Source: CAZVRZ01 sp964629965 (lineage in GTDB: Bacteria; Chloroflexota; Anaerolineae; Anaerolineales; UBA4823). From it: DNA of 24,728 bases. The notes below the pieces were generated by a model, which did not search any database, had not been told where the DNA came from, and was given only the letters and a program-made list of their open reading frames with translations. The stretch lies in NCBI GenBank assembly GCA_964629965.1, contig CAZVRZ010000081.1:1-24728 (forward strand), given 5' to 3'. Shown one piece after another: positions 1-7,867 of the stretch. A program made the translations under genes and the position numbers. Positions within the stretch are counted from its first letter, which is position 1. Each line of letters begins with the position of its first letter.

Positions 1-756
1 CTGGTGCGGCGTATGCTTGCCGCGGGGTTCCCCGTATTGGCCGAAAAAGGCTATGACGACTACGACTATAACGGCAAGCTCGGTTGGATGGGGCACTATC
101 AATTCATCACCGGTTACGATGACGCGAGCGGTATGTTCCTTGTCCAGGATACCTACAACGATGGGCCGAATCACCAGGTGCTTTATGCTGATTTCATCAC
201 CGGCTGGCGGGATTTTAATTACATTTTCATGATCGTTTATCCGTTGGCACGCCAGGAAGAAGTTTTGGCCTTATTGGGCCCCTGGGCCGATCCTGCTTGG
301 GCCAACCAGCATGCCCTTGAGACCGCCCGTGATGAAACCGAGATGTTGGCAGGCGTCGATCTATTCTTTGCCTGGTTCAATGTGGGCAGTAATCATGTGA
401 ACTTACAACAGTATGTGGATGCCGCCAGTGCCTATGATTATGCCTTTCAGCTTTACGCGGGCCTGGCGAAGAACGATGAGGTGCGGCCTTATCGCATGTT
501 GTGGTACCAGACCGGTCCTTACTGGGCATATTATTACAGCGGGCGTTACCAGGACCTGATCAGCCTGGCAGATACTACCCTCAACGATACTATTAGCGAA
601 CCGGTGCTGGAGGAAAGCCTGTATTGGCGGGGTCTGGGTCGCCTGGCGATCGGTGATCGCCAAGGTGCCATCCAGGATTTTCGGGATAGCCTGCAGTGGC
701 ATCCCGGTTTTGAGCCCAGCCTGGCGCAGCTAGAACAGCTTGGGGTGGCGCCATAA
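1..756 (+). CDS. C39-like peptidase with C-terminal TPR region (5' end cut)
   Basis: The reading frame is open from the first base, so the true start lies upstream and only the C-terminal ~251 residues are present. The beginning carries G-H-Y-Q-F-I-T-G-Y-D followed by V-Q-D-T-Y. This is the His and Asp/Asn half of the catalytic site in C39-like (papain-fold) peptidases; the catalytic Cys would be in the missing part. From about residue 110 the protein is helical and Ala/Tyr/Leu-rich. It ends in a clear TPR-like unit (Y-W-R-G-L-G-R-L-A-I-G-D-R-Q-G-A-I-Q-D-F). C39-like plus TPR proteins are often secreted or surface-bound in Chloroflexota, but no signal is visible here because the N terminus is absent. 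The stop is TAA at 754-756. The next gene follows after 26 nt, so cotranscription is possible. Family assignment is from motifs only. Confidence 0.75.
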   Translation: MVRRMLAAGFPVLAEKGYDDYDYNGKLGWMGHYQFITGYDDASGMFLVQDTYNDGPNHQVLYADFITGWRDFNYIFMIVYPLARQEEVLALLGPWADPAWANQHALETARDETEMLAGVDLFFAWFNVGSNHVNLQQYVDAASAYDYAFQLYAGLAKNDEVRPYRMLWYQTGPYWAYYYSGRYQDLISLADTTLNDTISEPVLEESLYWRGLGRLAIGDRQGAIQDFRDSLQWHPGFEPSLAQLEQLGVAP

Positions 757-782
757 TGATAAGCTCGATCGAGGAGTAAAAG

Positions 783-2876
783 ATGTCTCACAAAAAACTT
801 GCTTGGTCGTCCCTTTTCTCGCGCCCGCTCTTGGTGCTGGCAATTTTTTGCCTGGCTGCCTGCCAGTCAGTTGTTACTCCTGCCGATGTTTCCCCAACAC
901 CAGTCGCCACGCTGGCGCCACCCGTAACTGCTGTTCCCACCTTTACTCTCGCTCCGATCTCTACCCCAGCCGTAACCGCTGCTCCCACATTTACTCTTGC
1001 TCCGATCTCTACCCCAGCCGAAGACTCCGTTGGGGCCCTCTACCTCGATCCTGCTCAATCGGTGGAAAGCCGGGTGGAGGATTTATTGGCCAGGATGACG
1101 CTGGACGAAAAGATTGGCCAGATGGCGCAGGTGGAGAAGAACGCGGCTTTGCAGAACATGGCTGATATCTCTCGTTATTACCTCGGCTCGGTGCTGAGCG
1201 GAGGTGGGGGCTATCCAGCCAGAGATAACACCGTTGCAGGTTGGGTGGAAATGGTCGATTCTTTTCAGGCGCAGGCGCTTCAAACGCGCCTGGGGATCCC
1301 CCTGATTTATGGCGTAGATGCCGTACACGGCCACAACAACCTGTATGGTGCCACGATCTTTCCCCAGCAGATTGGCCTGGGTGCAACGCGTGACCTGCAA
1401 TTGGTACAACGCATTGGCCGGGCGACTGCCGAGGAGATGGTAGCCACGGGTGTCCGTTGGAATTTCGCTCCGGTCGTGGCAGTTGTCCAGGATATCCGCT
1501 GGGGGCGCACCTACGAGGCCTATGGCGAGAATACCCAATTGGTGAGTGACATGGGCCTCGCCTACCTGCAAGGGCTGCAGAATATGCCGGCATCGCTTGG
1601 CCAGGTGGATCCGTCCGGTCTGATCAATCCGTTGGCCGTGTTAGCTACCCCCAAGCATTACCTGGGTGATGGGGGCACATCCTATGGCACTCCCACCACG
1701 CAATCTTTTGGCAAACGCTATTTGCTGGATACCGGCGATACCCAGGTGGACGAGGCCACACTGCGCCAGCTTTACCTTCCGCCTTACCAGCAGGCAGTCG
1801 AAAGCGGCGCAATGAGCATCATGGTATCGTTCAGCAGTTGGAATGGCGTCAAGATGCATGCCAATCATTATCTGCTGACCAATGTGCTCAAGGAAGAATT
1901 AGGATTTCAGGGTTTTATCGTTTCAGATTGGGGAGGAATTGATCACATTTCTCCCGTTTACCACACTGCCCTGGTGTCGGCTGTCAATGCCGGCGTGGAT
2001 ATGGCCATGATCCCCACAGATTACCTGCGCTTTATAACTACCTTAAAGCAGGCGGTCGAGGCTGGAGAAGTGCCCATGGAGCGGATCGATGACGCTGTCC
2101 GGCGTATCCTGCGTGTCAAGTTTGCCATGGGGCTGTTCGAGCAGCCGTTTGCCGACCCGCATTACAAGGAACGGGTTGGCTCAGCAGAACACCGTGAGTT
2201 AGCTCGGGAAGCGGTGCGTAAATCGCTGGTTCTCTTGAAGAATGAAGCTGCCTTGCCCCTTGCCAAGGATGCCTCGCTGATCTTTGTGGCCGGGCGGGGA
2301 GCGGATAACATCGGTATGATGTGCGGTGGTTGGACCATTGAATGGCAGGGTAAGATGGGTAACATTCAACCGGGCGCCACCATCCTGCAGGCCATCCAGA
2401 ACACCGTCTCCGCCTCTACGCAGGTCGAATATGAACAGGCGGGTGAGTTTGTTGATTTAACCTATGCCAATGGACAGCCGCTCGTGGCAGATGTTGCCAT
2501 TGTGGTGGTGGGCGAAGATCCATACGCAGAAGGAGTCGGCGACCGTTCTGACTTGCAGCTTTTATCAATTGATTTGGCCGTACTCGAACGGGTACGACCG
2601 CAGGCCAAGACTCTGGTGGTGATCTTGCTCTCCGGCAGGCCCTTGGTGATCACCGAACAGATTGACCAGTGGGATGCACTGGTTGCCGCCTGGCTGCCCG
2701 GCACCGAGGGGCAGGGCGTGGCCGACGTGCTATTTGGTGATTATCCCTTCAGCGGAAAGCTTTCCTTTACCTGGCCGCGCAATAATGCGCAATTACCTTT
2801 TGATTTTGCGAACTTGCCTGTCGAAGGCCAAGGCGCACCACTATTCCCGTATGGTTTTGGTCTGGAAATACCCTAG
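783..2876 (+). CDS. Lipoprotein glycoside hydrolase family 3 (beta-glucosidase-like)
   Basis: A 697-residue secreted enzyme expected to release glucose or related sugars from the non-reducing end of beta-glucosides outside the membrane. The N terminus is a lipoprotein signal (L-A-A-C lipobox, Cys about residue 26), then a Pro/Thr linker with a 16-residue repeat. The GH3 barrel follows, with K-H-Y-L-G-D-G-G-T and the nucleophile motif V-S-D-W-G-G (Asp382). The second GH3 domain contains V-V-V-G-E-D-P-Y-A-E-G-V-G-D-R. In this family a Glu of this domain acts as acid/base; Glu578 or Glu583 are candidates. Length and domain order match bacterial exo-beta-glucosidases of the ExoP/barley ExoI type. 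The start is supported by GAGGAG at 770-775, 7 nt before the ATG. The exact substrate cannot be read from sequence. Confidence 0.93.
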   Translation: MSHKKLAWSSLFSRPLLVLAIFCLAACQSVVTPADVSPTPVATLAPPVTAVPTFTLAPISTPAVTAAPTFTLAPISTPAEDSVGALYLDPAQSVESRVEDLLARMTLDEKIGQMAQVEKNAALQNMADISRYYLGSVLSGGGGYPARDNTVAGWVEMVDSFQAQALQTRLGIPLIYGVDAVHGHNNLYGATIFPQQIGLGATRDLQLVQRIGRATAEEMVATGVRWNFAPVVAVVQDIRWGRTYEAYGENTQLVSDMGLAYLQGLQNMPASLGQVDPSGLINPLAVLATPKHYLGDGGTSYGTPTTQSFGKRYLLDTGDTQVDEATLRQLYLPPYQQAVESGAMSIMVSFSSWNGVKMHANHYLLTNVLKEELGFQGFIVSDWGGIDHISPVYHTALVSAVNAGVDMAMIPTDYLRFITTLKQAVEAGEVPMERIDDAVRRILRVKFAMGLFEQPFADPHYKERVGSAEHRELAREAVRKSLVLLKNEAALPLAKDASLIFVAGRGADNIGMMCGGWTIEWQGKMGNIQPGATILQAIQNTVSASTQVEYEQAGEFVDLTYANGQPLVADVAIVVVGEDPYAEGVGDRSDLQLLSIDLAVLERVRPQAKTLVVILLSGRPLVITEQIDQWDALVAAWLPGTEGQGVADVLFGDYPFSGKLSFTWPRNNAQLPFDFANLPVEGQGAPLFPYGFGLEIP
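921..1016 (+). repeat. Two 48-bp tandem units in the lipoprotein linker
   Basis: Two imperfect direct copies (921-968 and 969-1016) each encode V-T-A-(V/A)-P-T-F-T-L-A-P-I-S-T-P-A. They lie in the linker between the lipid anchor and the GH3 barrel. The last ~22 nt of the copies are identical. The differences are mostly silent, so this is not a very fresh duplication. It lengthens the tether. Confidence 0.85.
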
Positions 2877-2910
2877 CGATAGCCGGTGTTGTGTGCGCTA
2901 GAGTCTTTTT
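2873..2910 (+). terminator. Probable rho-independent terminator after the GH3 gene
   Basis: CTAGCG (2873-2878, overlapping the TAG stop) can pair with CGCTAG (2896-2901) around a 17-nt loop. It is followed by AGTCTTTTTG with five T residues at 2906-2910. The loop is long and the stem only 6 bp, so termination may be partial. Confidence 0.45.
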
Positions 2911-2925
2911 GCCTTTATTAGCTGC

Positions 2926-2953
2926 TTGCGCTTGGATTGTAATCGCGTACAAT
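2926..2953 (+). promoter_or_regulatory. Promoter of sbcD with start site at or next to the ATG
   Basis: TTGCGC (2926-2931), a 16-nt spacer and TACAAT (2948-2953) form a sigma-70-like promoter. The ATG is at 2961, seven bases after the -10 box. No AGGAGG-like sequence precedes the ATG. The transcript would therefore be leaderless or nearly so. Confidence 0.55.
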
Positions 2954-2960
2954 TGTTATC

Positions 2961-4256
2961 ATGATCCACCTACTGCATTTTGCTGATGCCCATATCGATA
3001 TGGCCAACTATGGCCGTCATGACGCGCAGTCTGGCCTGCCGCTGCGCGTCATGGATTTTTTGAAATCGCTCGATACGATCGTTGATACGGCGATTTCCGA
3101 ACGCGTTGACCTGGTTTTGTTCGCTGGCGATGCTTATCGTGATCGCAGTCCGGCGCCAACCTTTCAGCGAGAATGGGGCCGGCGCATCATGCGCCTGTCG
3201 CAGGCGGGCATCCCGACGCTTTTGCTGGTTGGCAACCATGATATTTCTCCTGCAGTAGGGCGCGCTCATGCCATTGAAGAGTTCCACACGCTCCAGGTCC
3301 CGCACATCCATGTCCTGGATAAGCCGGCCTTCCTCGGCCCGGAACAGTTGGAAGGATTACCGCTGCAGGTCATGGCGCTGCCCTGGATCTCGCGTTCAGG
3401 CTTGATGGCTCACCTGGGCTTGAACGGCAGCGAGCCTGGTTCGGTCTACGAGCAGCTCGAAATGCGTTTACAAGAATTGGTTCAGGTCTGGCTTGACGAG
3501 GCCGATCCATCCTTGCCGGTCGTGCTGACTGCCCATGCCTCGGTACAGGGCGCCAGGTTCGGCAACGAACGCACCGTCATGCTGGGCGGCGACCTGGTGC
3601 TTTCTGGATCGTTGGTGCGCAATTCTCTCCTGGATTACGTGGCCTTGGGCCATATTCACAAGCCGCAGAACCTGAATGAAAATGCCCATCCTCCTGTTGT
3701 TTATCCTGGCTCGATCGAGCGCGTCGATTTCGGTGAGGCTGAAGACAGTAAATTCTTTGTCATTGCCCATGTTCAGCGTGGCAAAACCCAGGTGGAGTGG
3801 CGCCCCCTGGCTGGTATTCGGCCCTTCATCGACCGTTTCCTGCGTTTAGAGCTTGCCGATGGCGCCGATTTTGTCAACCAGCGCATTCTGGCTGTGCTGC
3901 CAGATAAGAAACAAATGCGAGATGCCATCCTGCGCCTGACCCTCGATTACCCGCGAGAGTGGGATACCTTGATCGATGAGCCTCGCCTGCGGGCCGAAAC
4001 GACCGGCGCGTTTGAATTCCACCTGGTCAAACGCCCGCAGATGGAAACCCGCCTGCGTATTCCAGAAGACCAGCCCCTCGGCAGCCTGACGCCGCTTGCA
4101 TTGCTCGATCTATATTGGCGCGCCAATCATACCGACGAAGCAGAAAGCCAGGCTTTACGCCAGATGGCTGCCGAAATTATGGCAGCCGAAACTGTCGACA
4201 CGCAAGAATCCACCTGGGAGATAGACCTGGGTGCACGCGCAGATGAAACCACATGA
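2961..4256 (+). CDS. sbcD: SbcD-type DNA double-strand-break nuclease subunit
   Basis: A 431-residue calcineurin-like metallophosphoesterase of the SbcD/Mre11 family. It is the Mn-dependent nuclease that works with SbcC on hairpins and DNA ends in the cytoplasm. All phosphoesterase motifs are present in order: A-D-A-H (Asp9, His11), F-A-G-D-A (Asp57), V-G-N-H-D (Asn92, His93, Asp94), T-A-H-A-S (His192) and L-G-H-I-H-K-P (His231, His233). The C-terminal ~150 residues correspond to the capping region. The ATG at 2961 places the first motif at residue 9, as is normal. The stop overlaps the next gene by 26 nt, which suggests cotranscription with the sigma-like fusion protein. Unusually, sbcC is not next; it lies 3.6 kb away under its own promoter. 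Confidence 0.93.
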   Translation: MIHLLHFADAHIDMANYGRHDAQSGLPLRVMDFLKSLDTIVDTAISERVDLVLFAGDAYRDRSPAPTFQREWGRRIMRLSQAGIPTLLLVGNHDISPAVGRAHAIEEFHTLQVPHIHVLDKPAFLGPEQLEGLPLQVMALPWISRSGLMAHLGLNGSEPGSVYEQLEMRLQELVQVWLDEADPSLPVVLTAHASVQGARFGNERTVMLGGDLVLSGSLVRNSLLDYVALGHIHKPQNLNENAHPPVVYPGSIERVDFGEAEDSKFFVIAHVQRGKTQVEWRPLAGIRPFIDRFLRLELADGADFVNQRILAVLPDKKQMRDAILRLTLDYPREWDTLIDEPRLRAETTGAFEFHLVKRPQMETRLRIPEDQPLGSLTPLALLDLYWRANHTDEAESQALRQMAAEIMAAETVDTQESTWEIDLGARADETT

Positions 4257-6879
4257 ATCCCGTGACCGGGATAACCCGGATCATAAATTTCTTGGGCACT
4301 ACAGCGCTGAGAAGATCCAGCATCGCCTGGATCTGGATCAAACTGTAGAGCTCTCATCCGATCTGGAATGGCTGCTGCCGAACCCCACCGTTGGACCGCC
4401 CCAGGTTATTAATGCTTTAGTTTACGAGTATTATGCGGATCTGTACTGGTTCGCGTTACACTTGTTGGATAATCCCGTGCGAGCCAAGCAGGCAGTCTAT
4501 AAGATTTTGGCGCGGGCTGCCTTGAACAGGTTTTCGTACCAGGGAGATACGCCGCTGCATATCTGGCTGTATCGCCAGGCAGTTCCTTTGCTAAAACATG
4601 AAATAATAAAACTGCGCCTGGATCGTTCTCTGCGCAGCCTGGCATTGCTCCGTTCAAGCCAGGCTTCTGCCCCTTCGGCTGCGGATGGCGTTTCCTTGCC
4701 GCGCGATGCCAGCCAGGCGGCTTTGTGGTTGGCGATCGACAGCCTTCCGCCGGAACTGATGCTGATCTCCTGCCTGTGTTTCTCAGCCGGCTGGAGCTGT
4801 TCCGATGCCGCCTTGGCACTTGGCCTGGCCCCCGATCGTTTAGAACAAAGCCTGCAGCGCAGCCGCCGGCTCATGCAGCGCAGCTTGCACCAGGATAGTT
4901 CCTGGCAGCCAATCCCAGGCAGTGACGATATACCCCATCGTGACGAGTTTGACAGGGTTTTGATCCAGGCGCTCCAAGAGCGCTGGCCGCGCCTGGAATT
5001 TACCCCCGACCGGCTCAACAAGATTGCCCAGGCAGTGTTGCCGGCCTACCAGCGTCTTGCGCGCCGCCAGGGGGCAGCGATCTTGCTGAAACGCGGCTGG
5101 CTGGCTGCCCCGACGTTGGCGCTGCTCTTATTGGTGATCGTTTGGGCGGCGGGCCGGTTCAACCGTGATGTGGAAGATGATCTCGCTCGTGATGCCAATG
5201 GAATTCCAACGCCGCTTAGTGTGCCAGATTACGACTTCTATTATCGGATGCAGGTGGATGATACGCTCGAAAGCGTTGCTGCTAAATTTGGCCTGACGGT
5301 TGAAGCCCTGTCTGCGGCCAACGATCCTCAGCTTGGTCGCAGCCTCTTTCCTTATTATCACTTGCGTATCCCCTACCCTGTGCGTCCCCTGCAAGGCGTT
5401 TCTCCCACCCCCATCCCGCCGCAGTCTCGTTCCATGCGCTCTTTGAACGCACATTCCACCATCGCAGAAATCCAAGAACGCGCCCAGATGAATCCGCCTG
5501 CCTGGCATACCGCCTGGATAGATTTTCAAGGTTGGTATTATGGCTCGCCCGGCTATATTGGGCCAGCGAGGCGTTTCCATTATCAAAATTGGGCTACCGA
5601 GGATGGCAATGCTTTGCGGATCACTGCCGTCTATAACAATGCCTGGTGGCAGTACACCATTCTGAAGACCGCCGGTCTTGTTTTTTCTTACCGCGGAAAT
5701 AGTGGTGGAGTGGATTTGGAAGTGGATCCTTCTCCGGGAGACACCTCCTTGATCTTCGATGTGTTCAGTTCAAATGTCGCCCAAGAATCCTATGTGGTTA
5801 CGGGGACGGATTGGGTTGCTGGGCGCCCGGCAGTCATCCTCGAACAACAAATTTCGGATGCAGAAACCTGGAATGGCAGCCGTGTGCTTACCCGCCTGTG
5901 GGTTGATGCAGTGTATGGCGTGGTGCTGAAGATTCAGTATATTTTGCAGGACGAACACCCCACCTTGTTAGTGGAATTGGCTGCTACTCAGGTTGCTTTT
6001 AACGTTGATTTCCCTGTCGGATTGTTTGACCCCCAGCAAGCCGGGCGGCGCCGGTTTGCCAGGGACTATTGGGGCGAGCCGGTTCCCAACCAGGCTCTTC
6101 TGTTTGCCAGTGATCTGCCTCGCCCTGGTTACGAACGAATGGAGCGCCAGTTGCCGCCGGCGAGTTATGACCCCCGCCAGGCCATACTGCGCTTCCAGTT
6201 TCCTGTGGATGAAGATCCATTCAAAAAGCCCATCGTCGAACTGTTCGCCGATGCATATTACCTGGGCAACCTGCCCCACTTCGATCCCTGGAATAGTTCT
6301 TGCGCCCGTTCTTCAGATGGCCGCTGGGTGATCCTGACGGGACCATCTTATAGTGATTCTTCTGCTGATGATGAAAACCTGGGCTTTGGATGGTTTGAAG
6401 TGATCCAATCGCCGACCCTCTATGTATTGGATAACGAAGCCGATATTACTCAAGTTGCCTTTGCGCCAGACGATCGCCGCGCAGCATTGGCGGGAAGCGT
6501 ATCGGGACTAAGCGGTGTTTATATCCTGGATGTCGCCAATGGCAGGCTCACGCGCCTCTTCACGATCGATGGTGAAGTTCAACGCCTGCAATGGAGTCCT
6601 GATGGAATATCCCTGGCGCTGGTGCTGCAAACCAATGCAAACAATTGGAGCGCCATGATCGTGGATGTGGCCAGCGGTCAGGCCGTTTACACCGATGTGG
6701 CCAGCGGTCAGGCCGTTTACACCGTAGAGATCAAAGAAGAAGAATTCTGGAATACCAGCCTGCGTTCTCCCGATTGGCCTGCAGCCGGGTGGCCTGGTCA
6801 TGCCTGGCAATCACCAGATGGTTCGGCTTATCCTTTTTCGCAAGCAAGCTTGGGGCTTTCGGATTGCGTTTGGCCATAA
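4231..6879 (+). CDS. Membrane fusion protein: sigma-70-like region, one TM helix, LysM, propeller-like exterior
   Basis: An 882-residue protein of unusual design. Residues ~57-130 resemble the helical region 2 of ECF sigma factors (Y-Y-A-D-L-Y-W-F-A-L-H-L-L-D-N-P, then the conserved-looking W-L-Y-R-Q-A). Residues ~165-215 resemble region 4, an HTH (L-P-P-E-L-M-L-I-S ... S-D-A-A-L-A-L-G-L-A ... L-Q-R-S-R-R-L). A single membrane helix lies at ~290-309. Outside it there is a LysM-like domain (~337-381: D-D-T-L-E-S-V-A-A-K-F-G-L-T). Then comes a long beta-rich part whose end looks like TolB/WD40-type blades (L-Q-W-S-P-D-G-I-S-L-A-L). The start is GTG 4231 with GGGAG at 4216-4220, or ATG 4243. The gene overlaps sbcD. 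The topology suggests cell-envelope sensing coupled to a cytoplasmic nucleic-acid-binding-like part; this is inference. The domain assignments are moderate and the sigma part looks degenerate. Confidence 0.7.
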   Translation: MHAQMKPHESRDRDNPDHKFLGHYSAEKIQHRLDLDQTVELSSDLEWLLPNPTVGPPQVINALVYEYYADLYWFALHLLDNPVRAKQAVYKILARAALNRFSYQGDTPLHIWLYRQAVPLLKHEIIKLRLDRSLRSLALLRSSQASAPSAADGVSLPRDASQAALWLAIDSLPPELMLISCLCFSAGWSCSDAALALGLAPDRLEQSLQRSRRLMQRSLHQDSSWQPIPGSDDIPHRDEFDRVLIQALQERWPRLEFTPDRLNKIAQAVLPAYQRLARRQGAAILLKRGWLAAPTLALLLLVIVWAAGRFNRDVEDDLARDANGIPTPLSVPDYDFYYRMQVDDTLESVAAKFGLTVEALSAANDPQLGRSLFPYYHLRIPYPVRPLQGVSPTPIPPQSRSMRSLNAHSTIAEIQERAQMNPPAWHTAWIDFQGWYYGSPGYIGPARRFHYQNWATEDGNALRITAVYNNAWWQYTILKTAGLVFSYRGNSGGVDLEVDPSPGDTSLIFDVFSSNVAQESYVVTGTDWVAGRPAVILEQQISDAETWNGSRVLTRLWVDAVYGVVLKIQYILQDEHPTLLVELAATQVAFNVDFPVGLFDPQQAGRRRFARDYWGEPVPNQALLFASDLPRPGYERMERQLPPASYDPRQAILRFQFPVDEDPFKKPIVELFADAYYLGNLPHFDPWNSSCARSSDGRWVILTGPSYSDSSADDENLGFGWFEVIQSPTLYVLDNEADITQVAFAPDDRRAALAGSVSGLSGVYILDVANGRLTRLFTIDGEVQRLQWSPDGISLALVLQTNANNWSAMIVDVASGQAVYTDVASGQAVYTVEIKEEEFWNTSLRSPDWPAAGWPGHAWQSPDGSAYPFSQASLGLSDCVWP
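6664..6723 (+). repeat. Perfect 30-bp tandem duplication inside the LysM fusion gene
   Basis: Bases 6664-6693 and 6694-6723 are identical and in frame, giving D-V-A-S-G-Q-A-V-Y-T twice. Identity without a single silent change indicates a very recent slippage event, or an assembly artefact. It inserts ten residues into a propeller-like blade. Confidence 0.95.
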
Positions 6880-6907
6880 GGCCGTGATGTTTGCTGCTGC
6901 GCAGAGG

Positions 6908-7777
6908 CTAATCTGCATGCAATGCTTTGGAGCGCGGCATGGACTTGAGACGCGTGATGATCTGATCGAGCAGCAATCCAGCTCGCCAAAAGGCCAGTGC
7001 AGCCATCCCGTGCGCCAGCACGGCGAACAAGGGGGGCGTTTGGTATGTGTAATACGTCCAGCATTCGCGGGTTGTGCCCCATACTTCCAGGAAATAACCC
7101 AGCCCGCTTCCTGCGGCAAAGTTGAGCAATGCCAATCGCGAGCGTTGTCCTTCGTCGCCCCGCTGTATTTCAGCGCCCCGCTGTTCTTGAGCGCCTGGCG
7201 TCAAGATCAGAAAAACACACAAAAGCAGTGCCATCCAGGTCAGCGGCTTATCGAAAGTGGGTGCCACGAATGGGATCATGATTGCCAGAAAGGCGGCAAA
7301 TACCAGCCAATAGATCCACCGGAGCCAGCCCGCATTCACCTTGCGCAGCAGTCGCTCCAGCAAGCGCGTCAGGCGGTCGATCGATAAGCTGGCAATTGGC
7401 CAGGCCGGAATGATCCACAGCGGCGGGCGTTCGGCGGTGTAATAGAACCATAAGTTGGTCTGTGTTCCCCAAGACTCGATCACCAGCCCGCCGCACAGCC
7501 CCACGAACACGATTTTAGCGTCTCGGCGCAGGTCGGCTTTGGTCATAATGGAGAGCGACATGAACAAGAAGATGCCGATCAGCAGCCAATCCATGTATTG
7601 CCACCATGCGCCCTGCCAATCGATGTAAGACAGGTATTCTTCTGCTAGCGGCCACCAGATATAACCGATCAAGAACAGGGTCAGAAAAAATACGCTGATC
7701 ATCACATAACTGGCGCGCGTCAGTCCCAGCTTGGTGGAAAGGTTTTGTCGTTGGGGTGCAGTTTCTTCTGTTGCCAT
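6908..7777 (-). CDS. Polytopic membrane protein with an internally duplicated E-x-W-G-T motif
   Basis: A 289-residue protein with about six to seven hydrophobic segments, of no family I recognise with confidence. Two regions align with each other: residues ~97-131 (I-E-S-W-G-T-Q-T-N-L-W-F-Y-Y-T-A-E-R-P-P-L) and ~227-261 (L-E-V-W-G-T-T-R-E-C-W-T-Y-Y-T-Y-Q-T-P-P-L). The shared pattern is E-x-W-G-T-x4-W-x-Y-Y-T-x3-P-P-L. Glu, Trp and Tyr inside membrane segments suggest a buried polar site formed by two pseudo-symmetric halves. The pattern loosely recalls carotenoid-hydratase (CruF-like) membrane proteins, but I would not assign that. A charged loop (~197-213) separates the halves. The gene is divergent from sbcC and convergent with the LysM fusion gene. 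No ribosome binding site is seen, and the -10 box almost touches the ATG. Confidence 0.75.
   Translation of the reverse strand: MATEETAPQRQNLSTKLGLTRASYVMISVFFLTLFLIGYIWWPLAEEYLSYIDWQGAWWQYMDWLLIGIFLFMSLSIMTKADLRRDAKIVFVGLCGGLVIESWGTQTNLWFYYTAERPPLWIIPAWPIASLSIDRLTRLLERLLRKVNAGWLRWIYWLVFAAFLAIMIPFVAPTFDKPLTWMALLLCVFLILTPGAQEQRGAEIQRGDEGQRSRLALLNFAAGSGLGYFLEVWGTTRECWTYYTYQTPPLFAVLAHGMAALAFWRAGLLLDQIITRLKSMPRSKALHAD
7156..7191 (-). repeat. Short 18-bp period repeat in the membrane-protein loop
   Basis: CGCCCCGCTGT recurs at 7156 and 7174 on the plus strand with an 18-nt period. It encodes Q-R-G-A-E / Q-R-G-D-E in the charged loop between the two halves of the membrane protein. It looks like local slippage expansion. 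Confidence 0.6.
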
Positions 7778-7783
7778 GCTGCG

Positions 7784-7789
7784 ATTGTA
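7784..7789 (-). promoter_or_regulatory. -10 box of the membrane-protein gene, leaderless start
   Basis: On the minus strand TACAAT (7789 to 7784) ends six bases before the ATG at 7777, and no Shine-Dalgarno sequence is present. The upstream -35 region is poor. The overlapping TATAGT (7795 to 7790) is an alternative. Either way the leader is 0-6 nt. Confidence 0.45.
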
Positions 7790-7842
7790 CTATAGAACAC
7801 GGCTAGAAGAACCTTGCGGCGAGGAAAGTATGCCGCTTGCAG

Positions 7843-7848
7843 TATAAT
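7843..7848 (+). promoter_or_regulatory. -10 box of sbcC
   Basis: A perfect TATAAT lies 19 bases before the ATG at 7868, predicting a leader of about 13 nt without a Shine-Dalgarno sequence. The nearest TTG-type -35 (TTGCGG at 7814) is too far, with a 23-nt spacer. The start at TTG 7814 would place the promoter inside the gene, which supports ATG 7868. Confidence 0.45.
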
Positions 7849-7867
7849 AACATCAGGTTCCGATCTT

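Noticed and set aside
6800..7387. 195-residue plus-strand frame after the LysM fusion gene, considered as its frameshifted continuation
   Set aside because: The fusion protein already ends plausibly, and this frame is antisense to the membrane-protein gene with no recognisable domain.
7814..7867. TTG start of SbcC adding 18 residues
   Set aside because: The extension covers the TATAAT box and the family N terminus begins at ATG 7868.
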